Shown here in pieces: positions 1 to 10,259 of a stretch of DNA of 64,000 nucleotides. Under the pieces are notes generated by a model. It worked only from the letters and a program-made list of their open reading frames with translations, had not been told where the DNA came from and did not search any database. Source of the DNA: Sphaerospermopsis kisseleviana NIES-73. Its GTDB lineage: Bacteria > Cyanobacteriota > Cyanobacteriia > Cyanobacteriales > Nostocaceae. Every line of letters starts with the position of its first letter. Position 1 is the first letter of the stretch. A program made the translations under genes and the position numbers. The stretch is from the NCBI RefSeq assembly GCF_002368075.1, contig NZ_AP018314.1, positions 3,711,657 to 3,775,656 of the forward strand, written 5' to 3'.

Positions 1-28
1 TAAAATCTAAAATCTAAAATCTAAAATT
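1..28. repeat. TAAAATC heptamer tandem repeat
   Basis: Four head-to-tail copies of a TAAAATC-type heptamer at the window edge. The same heptamer recurs in composite blocks near 17.6, 29.0 and 34.2 kb. It is a short tandemly repeated repetitive (STRR) sequence of the kind common between genes in Nostocales; no function is visible. Confidence 0.85.
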
Positions 29-169
29 ATTCTGACTCCTGACTACTTGTACAAACTCCCGGATCAACGGTACACTTTGCTGATTAAATTGATATGGCTT
101 TAAGGGGCAAAAATTAGCACAGTCGGAGCGTCTGGAAGCTTTGCAGTGGTGTGATAGGAGTGAAGAGGA

Positions 170-1357
170 ATGTTTAGTAGCAAACAAACCCCTAGTTTTG
201 CTGATAGTCAGGAGTGCAATACTTACGCTTGGTTTTCTCAACGTGCTTGGGTGGAAATTGATTTAGGGGCGTTGTCCGATAATGTCAAGCAATTAGTAAG
301 ATTTTTATCACCACGTACACAGTTAATGGCAGTGGTAAAAGCTGATGCCTATGGACATGGGGCGGTAACCGTTGCTAAAACTGTGTTAGAAGCGGGTGCG
401 AGTTGGTTGGGGGTAGCGACAGTTCCCGAAGGGATTCAATTACGGGAAGGTGGAATAAAAGCACCGATTTTAATTTTAGGAGCAACCAATACAGCAGAAC
501 AAATTCATGCGATCGCTCATTGGAAACTGCAACCTACACTTTGCAGCCCTAAACAAGCTTTAATATTTTCCAACACATTAGAAGCAATTAAATATAATTC
601 TCCCTTACCTGTACACATCAAATTAGATACAGGAATGTCGAGATTAGGTACTGATTGGCAGCAAGCAGGTGATTTTGTGCAATTAGTACAAAGATTACCA
701 CATCTAAATATTGACAGTATTTATTCTCACCTAGCTACAGCAGATAGTCCTGATCCGGCGATCATGGAAGAACAGCATAGACGATTTGAGGAAGCGATCG
801 CCCAAATCAAAGCCAGAGGTATCACAATTCCCAGTTTGCACTTAGCCAATTCAGCCGCTACCCTGGCAGATCCGAGATTACATTATGATATGGTGCGTGC
901 AGGTTTAGCCATTTATGGACTTTATCCTGCTCCCCACCTGCAAAATCAAATCAAACTGCGACCGGTTTTACAACTCAAAGCCAGAATTACCCATGTAAAA
1001 ACAATTGCTGCGGGAACTGGTGTGAGCTATGGTCATAAGTTTATCGCACCCAGAGAAATGCGGATTGCAGTAGTGGGTATTGGTTATGCGGATGGAGTTC
1101 CCCGCAGTCTTTCCCAACAAATGCAAGTTTTACTGCGTGGCCAGCGTTTGCAGCAAATTGGCGCGATTACAATGGATCAACTCATGATAGATGTCAGTTC
1201 CATACCCGATGTCCAGGAAGGGGAAATAGTCTCCTTATTGGGAGAACAAGGAAGAGAAAAAATCACAGCTGATGATTGGGCAAATCAATTAAATACCATT
1301 TCGTGGGAAATTCTTTGCGGCTTCAAGCATCGTCTACCCCGTGTTGCTGTGATGTAG
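170..1357 (+). CDS. alr: Alanine racemase
   Basis: PLP-dependent enzyme that interconverts L- and D-alanine in the cytoplasm, supplying D-Ala for peptidoglycan. The PLP-binding lysine is visible in AVVKADAYGHG (about residue 57), and the second catalytic base lies in GVSYGHKF. The C-terminal domain contains IGAITMDQLMIDVS and ends with ILCGFKHRLPRV, as in the family. At 395 residues it is slightly long because of about 20 extra N-terminal residues before AWVEIDLGAL. A GAGGA stretch sits directly against the ATG, so the true start could differ slightly. The TAG stop abuts a GGGGACT heptamer array. It is monocistronic, followed by a tRNA gene. Confidence 0.96.
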   Translation: MFSSKQTPSFADSQECNTYAWFSQRAWVEIDLGALSDNVKQLVRFLSPRTQLMAVVKADAYGHGAVTVAKTVLEAGASWLGVATVPEGIQLREGGIKAPILILGATNTAEQIHAIAHWKLQPTLCSPKQALIFSNTLEAIKYNSPLPVHIKLDTGMSRLGTDWQQAGDFVQLVQRLPHLNIDSIYSHLATADSPDPAIMEEQHRRFEEAIAQIKARGITIPSLHLANSAATLADPRLHYDMVRAGLAIYGLYPAPHLQNQIKLRPVLQLKARITHVKTIAAGTGVSYGHKFIAPREMRIAVVGIGYADGVPRSLSQQMQVLLRGQRLQQIGAITMDQLMIDVSSIPDVQEGEIVSLLGEQGREKITADDWANQLNTISWEILCGFKHRLPRVAVM

Positions 1358-1402
1358 GGGACTGGGGACTGGGGACTGGGGACTGGGGACTGGGGACTGG
1401 GT
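1357..1402. repeat. GGGGACT heptamer array after alr
   Basis: About six copies of GGGGACT begin at the last base of the alr stop codon. A short CACCAAT tract follows at about 1420-1438. This is an STRR of the type seen throughout the window. Confidence 0.85.
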
Positions 1403-1484
1403 AATCAATTTTATGTTTCCCAATCACCAATCACCAATTCCCTCTTGCCATTACTAATTTGTTATGCTATTATAGTATCCTGAT

Positions 1485-1566
1485 GCGGATGTGGCGGAAT
1501 TGGCAGACGCGCTAGATTTAGGTTCTAGTACCGCAAGGTGTGAAGGTTCAAGTCCTTTCATCCGCA
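1485..1566 (+). tRNA. trnL-UAG: tRNA-Leu (UAG anticodon)
   Basis: An 82-nt class II tRNA. The acceptor stem GCGGATG pairs with CATCCGC, followed by discriminator A. The D arm contains TGGCAGACGC. The anticodon stem CTAGA/TCTAG encloses the loop TTTAGGT with anticodon TAG, reading CUA. A variable arm (ACCGCAAGGT) and a T arm with GGTTCAAGTCC follow. The 3' CCA is not encoded. A leucine tRNA is expected to have this long variable arm. Confidence 0.97.
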
Positions 1567-2143
1567 TTTTAAAAAAATTGATCATAAAAAACTTCTGTTG
1601 GCGCTGATATCGAAGTTGAAAAATCAGCATGATTAAAATAATGGCTTGGATTCAGCAGAGTGTAAACAACAAGAAAGCTGGGTAAAACTTGTATTTGCTG
1701 ATAAATACAGAGAGATTGGTTGAGTATACCGTGAACAGCAAGCTAAAAAGCTATTTGCGGTAAATTACAGTATTTAATAAAGTTAATAATTTTTTATAAT
1801 TTGATTGTGAATATGTTTGGCGTGATTCACCCAAAATATTTGATTATCGCAGTATCTGTCAGTAAGTGATGGAAAACTTACAAATTGACTAAGATTTGAT
1901 AATCTTTAAATACAGCAGGAGTCAGGAGTAAAACTCTCTTTCTGTTTATGTTTCACTTTTGATTCTGTACCTGATTGATCTGCAATCTGCTGTAACTCTG
2001 TTATTTTTGAGAGTTCATACAAAATAAAACATCTGGCTTTGTATTTATGACTACTAAATCTTTGATGTTTTATACTTGGTTTCAATTGTGATGTATCTGC
2101 TATGCAAATTCAAATCACAAGTCTTTAATTTAGCTAAAGCAAA
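1567..2143. other. Intergenic region, no gene recognised
   Basis: AT-rich, with no convincing reading frame on either strand. It contains one short GGAGTCAGGAGT heptamer fragment near 1918. It presumably carries the promoter of the downstream chemotaxis-like operon, but I see no identifiable promoter motif. Confidence 0.6.
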
Positions 2144-3193
2144 ATGATGACAACTCCTCTAGGTAGCTACAGGTTGTTTAACAAACTACATCCCCTGTCT
2201 TTGTTGGCACAGTTAAGCACAAAAAAAATAACAGGTTGTTTAAGTGTATTTACTGGATTAGTTTCTTGGTCAATTTATTTAGAAGAAGGTAAATTAACTT
2301 ACGCTACTTATTCAGATAAACTATTTGAACGTCTGGAGAGTCACTTACAACGTTTAAATCAGGAAATTCCTACTTTTAACAATGTAACTTATGAACAGAT
2401 GGGTTTGATATATCAGTATGGCAATAACCGTCAATTGATACCAAACGCTGACTATCATGCGATTTGCTGGCTAGTAAATGAAAATTATATTACCCATCAA
2501 CAAGCAGGGATGTTAATAGAAGAACTGTCCAAAGAAGTGCTAGAGTCTTTTATTTCTTTAAGAGAAGGTAACTATAAACTTAATCCTGATAATTCCTTAA
2601 ATGAACTACCAAAATACTGTCATCTGGATTTGCAATTAATAGTAGAACAGTGTCAAAAACAGTTACGTTATCGTCAACAAATTCAGTCAAAAAAATTATC
2701 TAATAGCAGTTTAACAAAACAAACAACATCTGCACCAAAAACAGAAGATGAATTAGAGGATAAATCAGCAAAATTCGCCACTGTTGAAAGGAATTTTCAT
2801 AACAATTTGCCATCTGTTTTGAGTGAGCAATTATATACAATTGCCTGTATTGATGATAGCCAAGCAGTGCTGAATTCTATTAGACATTTTTTAGATGAAA
2901 AAACATTTTCTGTTGTCATGATTAATGATCCAATTAAAGCTTTAATGCAAATCATTAGAAGCAAACCAGACTTAATTTTACTAGATGTAGAAATGCCTAA
3001 TTTAGATGGTTATGAACTATGTTCATTATTACGGAAGCATTCAGCATTTAAAAATACACCCATTATTATGGTTACTGGTAGAACCGGATTTGTGGATAAA
3101 GCGAAGGCGAAAATTGTCAGGTCATCTGGCTATTTAACTAAGCCTTTTACAAGATCAGATTTGCTGAAAATGGTATCTAAATACATTGGTTAA
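2144..3193 (+). CDS. PatA/PixG-like response regulator (DUF4388 + REC)
   Basis: First gene of a chemotaxis-like locus. The N-terminal ~170 residues match the DUF4388/PATAN type found in PatA, PixG and HmpA (a KKITGCLSVF...YLEEGKLTYA pattern). A low-complexity linker follows. A receiver domain occupies about residues 228-349, with acidic residues in IACIDDSQ, the phospho-acceptor Asp in LLDVEMPNLDGYE, the conserved Thr in MVTGR and the Lys in YLTKPF. In known cyanobacterial loci of this layout the protein takes part in signalling to type IV pili for gliding or phototaxis. The family assignment is secure; the particular pathway is inferred from the neighbours. Two adjacent ATG codons are possible starts. 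Confidence 0.88.
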   Translation: MMTTPLGSYRLFNKLHPLSLLAQLSTKKITGCLSVFTGLVSWSIYLEEGKLTYATYSDKLFERLESHLQRLNQEIPTFNNVTYEQMGLIYQYGNNRQLIPNADYHAICWLVNENYITHQQAGMLIEELSKEVLESFISLREGNYKLNPDNSLNELPKYCHLDLQLIVEQCQKQLRYRQQIQSKKLSNSSLTKQTTSAPKTEDELEDKSAKFATVERNFHNNLPSVLSEQLYTIACIDDSQAVLNSIRHFLDEKTFSVVMINDPIKALMQIIRSKPDLILLDVEMPNLDGYELCSLLRKHSAFKNTPIIMVTGRTGFVDKAKAKIVRSSGYLTKPFTRSDLLKMVSKYIG

Positions 3194-3391
3194 TTTAATA
3201 CTTTTCGTAAGTATTGAGCTATCAGTAATCAGCCAATGGCTACGCCACACTTGACTAAAAGCTTTCACCCTAAGAATGAGAATTTGTGAATGGGGAAAGT
3301 CTTTACAGAAGTCAGAAGAATATTGAAATTCTTATTATTCATAATGCATAATATCTTTCAATATTGAACCTGATAGAACTTTTCAAGTTCA

Positions 3392-3480
3392 GTAATTACG
3401 CAAAACAGAACGAAAGTAGGGGTAATTCATGAATTAACCCTACTCAAGAATCAGGTTTTTAGTTTAATATTGCGTAAGTC
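3392..3480. repeat. MITE-like element, copy A (GACTTACGCAA termini)
   Basis: An 89-bp non-coding sequence with right end TTGCGTAAGTC and a decayed left end (AATTACGCAA). Its interior (CGAAAGTAGGGGTAATTCA, then AAGAAT and GGTTTT) closely matches the element that interrupts an antitoxin gene near 50.8 kb. It contains an internal palindrome around TTCATGAA. It lies in the 331-bp gap between the PatA-like gene and cheW, which otherwise shows no gene. The gap also has a TCAGTAATCAGCC repeat near 3210. Confidence 0.8.
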
Positions 3481-3524
3481 ATAAATTTTTGAGAATTTTG
3501 CCAACAAATATTTGAATTACAGTC

Positions 3525-4022
3525 ATGAGCAATTCTAAACAAACCGTGTATTATCAAACTATTCAAAACTCTTTGGGAGATAGCTATCTTCAATTTCAAA
3601 TCAATCAACAAACTACAGCTGTATTATCCGTCGCTCACACCCAAGAAGCAATTATTGTACCTATTGAAGCTGTAACATCTATGCCTAATATGCCAGCCTG
3701 TATATTAGGATTGATGAATTGGCGTAGTCGGGTAATTTGGGTAATTGATTTGCCAAAAATGTTTAATTTAGAAGGTTTAGATCATCGCCTGAGAAAGTAT
3801 AATATTATCGTGACCAAAGTGGAATCAAAGCTTTTAGGTTTAGTTGTGCAAGAAATTAAAGGTACGACTAAATTGATGGCTGATGATATTCATTCTCCTG
3901 TGGGACAAGTGGCGGCTAGTTTAGTGCCTTATTTATGTGGCTGCGTGGAACAAAAAGAAGAAATATTGTTGGTATTAGATGCACATAATATTGTAAATTA
4001 TTCTCATGGGGGCAGTGATTAG
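3525..4022 (+). CDS. cheW: CheW-like adaptor protein
   Basis: A 165-residue CheW domain protein that would couple the MCP to the CheA kinase encoded downstream. Visible features are PIEAVTSMPNMPACILGLMNWRSRVIWVIDLPKMF, read across the typical CheW strands with the LGLMNWR core, then LGLVVQEIKG and a C-terminal ILLVLDAHNI strand. It corresponds to PixI/HmpC in related loci. The spacing to the next gene is 78 nt and all genes run the same way, which suggests an operon. No CheY-type gene precedes it, unlike the pix and hmp arrangements. Confidence 0.9.
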   Translation: MSNSKQTVYYQTIQNSLGDSYLQFQINQQTTAVLSVAHTQEAIIVPIEAVTSMPNMPACILGLMNWRSRVIWVIDLPKMFNLEGLDHRLRKYNIIVTKVESKLLGLVVQEIKGTTKLMADDIHSPVGQVAASLVPYLCGCVEQKEEILLVLDAHNIVNYSHGGSD

Positions 4023-4100
4023 TTAATCAAGCTCAGAAAAATCATTTTTTGTTGTTATTATTACATAGAGTCAGGGGTATTAATTTAGGGGTATTCATTT

Positions 4101-6383
4101 ATGTTTCATAAAACTGACACTGCTCAGACTGGTGATCCCAATAAAAAAGCATCTATTAAGACATTATCGCCCATGACAGATAAGAGAAAAGAAGTTAAAG
4201 AAGTTGTTGAACAGGAACATATAACAACTACTCATAAGTATTTTGGGAAAAATATAATTAATAAATATTTACAGCAAGTGAAATTAAGAGCAAAAGCATT
4301 AATTTTTTCCATTGCTATCGGTACCTTACCGGTATTGGGAATTGGCATAATTGCTTATAGCTTTGGTAGCAATGTGATTAGTAAGCAAATTATCAAAACT
4401 CAAGAAAATAAATTAATTAGTTTAGGTGATATTATTAATCTGTTTCTGTTGGCAAGATATGGAGATATTCAAATTCTCTCAACTTTGCCATTTTTGACTA
4501 ATGCTGAAGTTAGTAAAAGTACCACTCTTGCCGAAAAACAAACAGTATTAAATCGGTTCATTACAGCTTATCAAGGTTATGATCATCTGGCGGTTTTTGA
4601 CTTGAATGGAAGAGTGATTATTCAATCTCAAGGTGCAACCAGTAGTCAAGAACAAAACCTGAAATATTTTCAAGATGTTATACAAAAGAATGCTCCTGTT
4701 ATTAGTCAACCAGAAAGATTACAAAATAATGTAGTAGTGATTTATATTGCTGCTCCTGTGAAAGATGTAGCTACAGGAAAAGTGATTGCTGTAGTGAGAA
4801 CACGCATATCCATGCAAGGGTTAATAGAAGCAATAAAAGATCAGGTAGATAATAACAAAGATTATTATTTAGTTGATCATGAGGGGAAATTTTTTCTCAG
4901 TCTTCAGAGGGAGTTATTAGGTCAAAAAGCTACAGTAATATATCCTGGTTTAGCTGACTTGCTGAACAGTGAAAATGTCGAAAATTCTACAGGAGTGAGA
5001 ACCATTCATCAAACGCCACAATTGGTTAGTTATGCACCGCTAAAAAAATTAGAAGGTTTACCGGATCTCAAGTGGCAATTAATTCTGGCTGAAAATGCTG
5101 GAATTGCTTTTGGACCGCAAAGACAATTTCTCAAGCTGATTGTTAATATCACAACATTAATAGCATTAGTGATGACATTGCTGGTTGCTTGGTTAGCAAA
5201 GAGTATCATCAAGCAAAATTCGGCTGAATTAGTAGCAGTAGAAAACCTCACTAATAAAATTGAGAATCCTCTGGAAGATCAGAAAATTGCCGAATTACCT
5301 GAAGAATTACCTGCTGATGGTAAAGATTATATTCAGGTGAATCAAGAATCTATCAAAGAATCTATATCTGAGGAACAAAAGCAGCAACAAGATACTCTGC
5401 ATTTACAACTTTTGCAATTAATTAGTCAGGTTAAAAATGCGACTAGAGGTGATTTCAAAGTACAGGCGAAGGTGCAAGATGGGGAAATTGGTACTATTGC
5501 TAATGTGTTCAATTCTATTTTAGAAAGCCTCCGAGATATTGTTACCCAAGTCAAACAGAATGCGAGTGAAATTAATAGAGATATTGGCTCAAATCAAGAC
5601 TATATTAAATACTTAGCAGAATCAGCAACTACACAAATTGAAGAAATAAACCGCACCTTAGTAACAGTTGAGCAAATGACCAAATCTATCCAAGCTTTAG
5701 CAGATGGCGCTCAAGAAATTACTGCTATTGCTAATCATGCTAACCACAATGCTAACAAAAGTGGAAAAGCAATGGATTTGACAGTAGAAAATATTTTATC
5801 TTTGCAAGAAACCGTGGGCGAAACTGCCAAAAAAGTTAGGCATTTGGGAGAATCTTCTCAACAAATTTCTCGTGTGGTGTCTTTAATTAACCAAATTGCG
5901 ATTCAAACTAATTTGTTGGCGATTAATGCCGGTATTGAAGCGGCACGTGCAGGAGAAGAAGGTCAAGGTTTTGCTGTTGTTGCGGAAGAGGTAGGGGAAT
6001 TAGCAACACGCAGTGCGGCTGCTACTCAAGAAATTGAGCAAATTGTCGAGCAAATTAAACGAGATACAGATGAAGTTGTGAAAGCTATGGAGGTGGGGAC
6101 AAATCAGGTGATTCAAAGTACGCAAATTGCCGCAGATGCGAAGCAGAGTTTAAGCGAAATTGTAGATATTTCCCAACAAATAGATGCTTTTGTTAAGTCA
6201 ATTGCTACTGCTTCAGTTTCTCAGGTAGAAACATCACAGGTGATTAACCAATTAATGAAAAATGTGCTGGCTATTTCACAAAGCAATAGCGAGTCTTGCC
6301 GACACATTTCTACATCTTTACAAAAAACTGCGGAGATTTCCCAGCAATTAGAACAAAAGGTTGAGACTTTTAAAGTCAATTAA
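4101..6383 (+). CDS. Methyl-accepting chemotaxis protein with Cache-type sensor
   Basis: Membrane chemoreceptor of 760 residues. It has a ~65-residue charged cytoplasmic N-terminus. TM1 ([20 protein letters not shown]) is followed by a ~250-residue extracytoplasmic Cache-type region with [14 protein letters not shown] and [15 protein letters not shown]2 lies near residue 345-370, then a HAMP-like segment ([20 protein letters not shown]). The long signalling coiled coil has the conserved tip [20 protein letters not shown] and [15 protein letters not shown]. No GAF/phytochrome domain is present, so it resembles HmpD-type receptors rather than the photoreceptor PixJ. The ligand is unknown. It lies 29 nt upstream of cheA. 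Confidence 0.93.
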   Translation: MFHKTDTAQTGDPNKKASIKTLSPMTDKRKEVKEVVEQEHITTTHKYFGKNIINKYLQQVKLRAKALIFSIAIGTLPVLGIGIIAYSFGSNVISKQIIKTQENKLISLGDIINLFLLARYGDIQILSTLPFLTNAEVSKSTTLAEKQTVLNRFITAYQGYDHLAVFDLNGRVIIQSQGATSSQEQNLKYFQDVIQKNAPVISQPERLQNNVVVIYIAAPVKDVATGKVIAVVRTRISMQGLIEAIKDQVDNNKDYYLVDHEGKFFLSLQRELLGQKATVIYPGLADLLNSENVENSTGVRTIHQTPQLVSYAPLKKLEGLPDLKWQLILAENAGIAFGPQRQFLKLIVNITTLIALVMTLLVAWLAKSIIKQNSAELVAVENLTNKIENPLEDQKIAELPEELPADGKDYIQVNQESIKESISEEQKQQQDTLHLQLLQLISQVKNATRGDFKVQAKVQDGEIGTIANVFNSILESLRDIVTQVKQNASEINRDIGSNQDYIKYLAESATTQIEEINRTLVTVEQMTKSIQALADGAQEITAIANHANHNANKSGKAMDLTVENILSLQETVGETAKKVRHLGESSQQISRVVSLINQIAIQTNLLAINAGIEAARAGEEGQGFAVVAEEVGELATRSAAATQEIEQIVEQIKRDTDEVVKAMEVGTNQVIQSTQIAADAKQSLSEIVDISQQIDAFVKSIATASVSQVETSQVINQLMKNVLAISQSNSESCRHISTSLQKTAEISQQLEQKVETFKVN

Positions 6384-6412
6384 TTTAAAAAATAAATAAG
6401 GAAAAATAATCT

Positions 6413-9400
6413 ATGACTACAGATAAAGAACTAGAAATTCAAATGCAGTTTTTGGAGGAAGCAACTGATTATTTGAATACCTTAGAAAGTATCGTACTGG
6501 AAATAGATACAAGTAAACATCTAGATGTAGATAAGATTAATGCTGCTATGCGAGCTGCCCATTCTATTAAAGGTGGTGCGGCGATGATGAGTTTTAAAGT
6601 TTTGAGTAATTTGGCTCATCGTTTGGAAGATTCTTTTAAGGTTTTAAAAACTCGGAAAAAATCTTTAAAAATTGATACTCATTTACAGAGTTTATTGTTA
6701 TCTGGAGTTGATTGGTTACGGCAAATTGTAGAATTATTATCAGATAGAAAATCTCTAGATGATAAATGGTTAAGAACTTTTTGTTATCCGATTTTTGATG
6801 AACTGCATGAGCGTTTGGGTGATCCTTCTCCAGAGGATATTACTACCATGCTCTCACCAGAAGATGGTCAAGAAATTATTCCTTTGCTGTTTGAAACGGA
6901 AGTAGAAGAATGTCTGCAAACTTTAGAACAAACTTTAGAATCTTTATCAGCAAATAGTTCTACAAATGATTTATATTCACAAGTAGAAGTGATGGCTACA
7001 GAGTTTGGTGGTTTGGGTGAAATGTTGGAGTTACCTGCTTTTACTCAGCTTTGTGATTCAGTGCGTGAACATTTAGCAAATCATCCCGATCGCTGTGTGG
7101 AAATTGCTCAGTTAGCATTGCAAGCATGGAGGCGATCGCAAGCTTTAGTATTAACAAATCAACGGGATAGAATACCAGCAAATATTGAGCTAGGTGAGTT
7201 AGGGGAAGTAGTTGTTAATCCTATTCCCCCACAGGTTAATACTAGCAATATCCCTACAGAAAATCAAGAGAATACCTTAGTAGCAGAATTAGTAGCAGAA
7301 GTAGTAATTCCTGATTTTGCAGATTTAGAAATAGAATTACCCCCAGAAATCAATGCTGTCGAGTTTCCTGATCCAAATGTAGCATTTACTCAAGAAAATA
7401 CATCCTTAGACTATAAACATATTGAACGCAAAAGCGAAATCATTGGAGTTACTAAAGATAAAGAAATTCATGAAAATACAGTTAGAGTTCCTAGTAAACA
7501 ATTAGAAGAAATTAATGATTTATTTGGGGAAATTATCATACAGCGTAATGGTTTAAATTCCCAATTAGAAAGATTACGTAAATTGGTTTTAGGACTAGGC
7601 CAACGAGTGCAAACTTTGCATCAAGAAAATCAACAAGTGCGTGCAGTTTATGAAAAAATCATTAGCGAAGATGTAAATTCTGGAGTATCAACATCAGCAG
7701 AGACGATGAGAGAAACAGAAACATTAAATCGCTATCAAAAATTAAACTTGCTTTCTCAGGATGTGATGGAAACTATTGTTCAGGTAGCAGAAGTTGCCAG
7801 TGATATTCAACTCAGTATTGATGATACAGATCAAATTGCTCGGAAGTTGAATAAAACATCTAAGCAAGTCCAGAGAAAATTAACGCAAGTGCGAATGCGT
7901 CCTTTATCTGATTTAGTTGAACGTTTTCCCAGAGCAATTAGAGATTTAAATGTTGAATATGGTAAAAATGTTCAATTAAAAATTGAAGGGGGGAAAACTT
8001 TAATTGAACGTAGTATTTTAGAAGCTTTGAATGAACCTTTAATGCACTTATTACGTAATGCTTTTGATCATGGAATTGAAGATCCTGCTACCCGTCGGAG
8101 TTTAGGAAAACCAGAACAAGGATTGATAGAAATTAAAGGATTTCATCGCAGCGATCGGACAATTATTACTATCAGTGATGATGGTAGAGGTATTTCTATA
8201 GAAAAAATTCGTCAACGTGCTGTAGCTATGGGTTTGGATACCACATTAATAGCTACTGCGAGTGAAGATGAACTATTATCACTAATTTTTGAACCTGGTT
8301 TTACCACTTCTGAAAAAGTGACAGCTTTATCTGGCCGTGGTGTGGGAATGGATGTAGTTCGCAATAACTTACAATCAGTTCGGGGTGATATTCAAGTTGA
8401 TACACAAGCAAGAATTGGTACAACTTTTACTTTATCAGTGCCATTTACTCTTTCAGTTGCAAGAGTTTTATTAGTAGAAAGCGATACTGCCACCAGTCCA
8501 CATCATCGCATGGTTTTAGCATTTCCTACAGATGTAGTTGCGGAAATCTTTTTATTAGATAATAAGCAAGTTTTTTCAATGGATGGTGGAGAATTTCTCA
8601 AATGGCAAGATACCATGTTACCTTTAATGCGTTTGGGTAATTATTTTGAATTTAATTGTTCTCACTATCATCATTTAGAAATAGAAAGTCCAACGGGAAT
8701 AAATGCTAGTAGTGTGTTAATTATCAAACATGATCATCAACCAATAGCTGTACAAATAGATCGTTGTTGGGGTGAACAAGAAGTAGCAATTCGTCAAGTG
8801 GAAGGAAATATACCTTTACCTGATGGTTTTAGTAACTGTACAATGCTTGGTGATGGTCGAGTAGTACCATTAGTAAATACTAATGAATTAGTATCTTGGG
8901 TAACAAACAATCAACGTCCTCATAAAACTAATCAATTACCTACCACTAAATTAAAAACAGCTTTTCTCAAACCACAAAAACCGAAACCCATAGCTAGACC
9001 TACTCATCAAAAAGGCATGATTTTAATTGTCGATGACTCCATTAATGTACGACGTTATTTAGCCTTAACTTTGGAAAAAGGAGGGTATCAGGTTGAACAA
9101 GCTAAAGATGGTCAAGATGCTTGGGAAAAGTTAGAAAGTGGGTTAAAAGTGCAAGCAGTAATTTGTGATATTGAAATGCCCCGTCTTGATGGTTATAGCT
9201 TTTTAGAACGGGTAAAATCTCATGTTGATTTAAAAAGTATTCCCGTTGCCATGTTGACTTCTCGTAGTAGTAATAAACATCGTCAACTAGCAATGCAGTT
9301 AGGAGCGCGGGCGTATTTTTCTAAACCTTATAATGAACAAGATTTATTGAGAACATTAGAAGATATGATTTTTAGAATGACAGAAACAGATAATAATTGA
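6413..9400 (+). CDS. cheA: Hybrid CheA histidine kinase with C-terminal receiver domain
   Basis: A 995-residue CheA-REC fusion (HmpE/PixL type). The N-terminal Hpt domain has phospho-acceptor His50 in RAAHSIKGGAAMM. A second helical region follows at about 150-260, then an acidic linker. The dimerisation and ATPase domains show the N box (LMHLLRNAFDHGIEDP), G1 (ISDDGRGIS), the F box (FEPGFTTSEK) and G2 (SGRGVGMDVV). A CheW-like domain follows. The C-terminal receiver has Asp in CDIEMPRLDGYSF and Lys in YFSKPY. AGGAAAA precedes the ATG. The fused REC may act as phosphate sink or output in place of a separate CheY; that is inference. Confidence 0.95.
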   Translation: MTTDKELEIQMQFLEEATDYLNTLESIVLEIDTSKHLDVDKINAAMRAAHSIKGGAAMMSFKVLSNLAHRLEDSFKVLKTRKKSLKIDTHLQSLLLSGVDWLRQIVELLSDRKSLDDKWLRTFCYPIFDELHERLGDPSPEDITTMLSPEDGQEIIPLLFETEVEECLQTLEQTLESLSANSSTNDLYSQVEVMATEFGGLGEMLELPAFTQLCDSVREHLANHPDRCVEIAQLALQAWRRSQALVLTNQRDRIPANIELGELGEVVVNPIPPQVNTSNIPTENQENTLVAELVAEVVIPDFADLEIELPPEINAVEFPDPNVAFTQENTSLDYKHIERKSEIIGVTKDKEIHENTVRVPSKQLEEINDLFGEIIIQRNGLNSQLERLRKLVLGLGQRVQTLHQENQQVRAVYEKIISEDVNSGVSTSAETMRETETLNRYQKLNLLSQDVMETIVQVAEVASDIQLSIDDTDQIARKLNKTSKQVQRKLTQVRMRPLSDLVERFPRAIRDLNVEYGKNVQLKIEGGKTLIERSILEALNEPLMHLLRNAFDHGIEDPATRRSLGKPEQGLIEIKGFHRSDRTIITISDDGRGISIEKIRQRAVAMGLDTTLIATASEDELLSLIFEPGFTTSEKVTALSGRGVGMDVVRNNLQSVRGDIQVDTQARIGTTFTLSVPFTLSVARVLLVESDTATSPHHRMVLAFPTDVVAEIFLLDNKQVFSMDGGEFLKWQDTMLPLMRLGNYFEFNCSHYHHLEIESPTGINASSVLIIKHDHQPIAVQIDRCWGEQEVAIRQVEGNIPLPDGFSNCTMLGDGRVVPLVNTNELVSWVTNNQRPHKTNQLPTTKLKTAFLKPQKPKPIARPTHQKGMILIVDDSINVRRYLALTLEKGGYQVEQAKDGQDAWEKLESGLKVQAVICDIEMPRLDGYSFLERVKSHVDLKSIPVAMLTSRSSNKHRQLAMQLGARAYFSKPYNEQDLLRTLEDMIFRMTETDNN

Positions 9401-9404
9401 AAGC

Positions 9405-9431
9405 TACCGGACTTTTTAAAGAAGTCCGGTA
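9405..9431 (+). terminator. Hairpin after cheA
   Basis: A perfect 10-bp stem TACCGGACTT / AAGTCCGGTA with a 7-nt loop, starting 5 nt after the cheA stop. There is no strong T tract. A related hairpin with a similar right flank (GATCTGGGTATT) lies near 12.3 kb, so it may be a dispersed repeat that serves as a terminator. Confidence 0.6.
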
Positions 9432-9494
9432 TCTGAGTATTAGGATTCAATATTAAAGAGGTTATTCAGTTTTGGGTTTATCTTAAGAACCTGT

Positions 9495-10259
9495 TTATTC
9501 GTTAGTTCCTTCAGCGGAGACTTCTTCTTTCTTCTTCTCCTGTTGTTGTTCTGCTTGTTGAACTTGTTGCAGGTGAATATTATTTACTTGGTTAATAAAT
9601 AATTCGACTGCTTGACTTACTCTTTGTTGTTGTTCTGCTTCTCCAGAAACATCATAACAACGGTAAGCTGGTGTAATTCCCAAGACAAATTTTTCTTGTT
9701 CTGCTTCTAACAATTCAACAGTTGCGTTAGCTGCAACCCAATTTTTTTGAAATGGGAAAGAGGTGACAATACTAGCGACAATGGAAGCTACGGCCGGACA
9801 AATGACTGGTAGCCATTTCAGCCAAGGTTGTCCGCTTTCTAACTTATCCACCAATACTAAAATTGGGGTGACACCAGACAAAATTACAGTAGAAATTTGC
9901 AGGATATAGTAAAGATTTCTTGCTAAATTTCTAGTGCTTTTGTAATCATCAATCAAATCTTGGCAATACTCTAAAGCTTTGGCTCTGGCAGGAACTATGG
10001 TATTGTTTTCCAAGGAATTACTATTCTGTAATAAAGAGGTGTATAGTTCAGCTTTTTTTGCTAGTTCTGCTTTTTGAGCTTCTTTTCTAGCATTATTAAC
10101 TGAGTTTCTGTTGAGGAGAAACAAAAAAATTGCAATAGCTAAAGCTCCAACTCCAGCTAGTACATACTGTTGATTACTAGAATCGAAATAAATGATGAAA
10201 GCCGCACTGATAAAAACAGCTGCTAATAGATAATCAATCAGCTTTAAGAACAAGAGCAT
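9495..10259 (-). CDS. DUF4231 domain membrane protein
   Basis: A 254-residue protein with two N-terminal membrane segments (LIDYLLAAVFISAAFIIYF and VLAGVGALAIAIFLFLL), a charged helical stretch, then two more segments around ILSGVTPILVLV and ICPAVASIVASIV. The pattern PARAKALEYCQDLIDDYK, RNLYYILQISTVILSG, FPFQKNWVAANATVELLEAEQEKF matches the DUF4231 family, which is related to SLATT-type effector membrane proteins. The C-terminus is rich in Gln and Glu. The function of DUF4231 proteins is not known; SLATT relatives are suspected of membrane-disrupting roles in defence systems. Transcription converges with cheA. Confidence 0.75.
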   Translation of the reverse strand: MLLFLKLIDYLLAAVFISAAFIIYFDSSNQQYVLAGVGALAIAIFLFLLNRNSVNNARKEAQKAELAKKAELYTSLLQNSNSLENNTIVPARAKALEYCQDLIDDYKSTRNLARNLYYILQISTVILSGVTPILVLVDKLESGQPWLKWLPVICPAVASIVASIVTSFPFQKNWVAANATVELLEAEQEKFVLGITPAYRCYDVSGEAEQQQRVSQAVELFINQVNNIHLQQVQQAEQQQEKKKEEVSAEGTNE

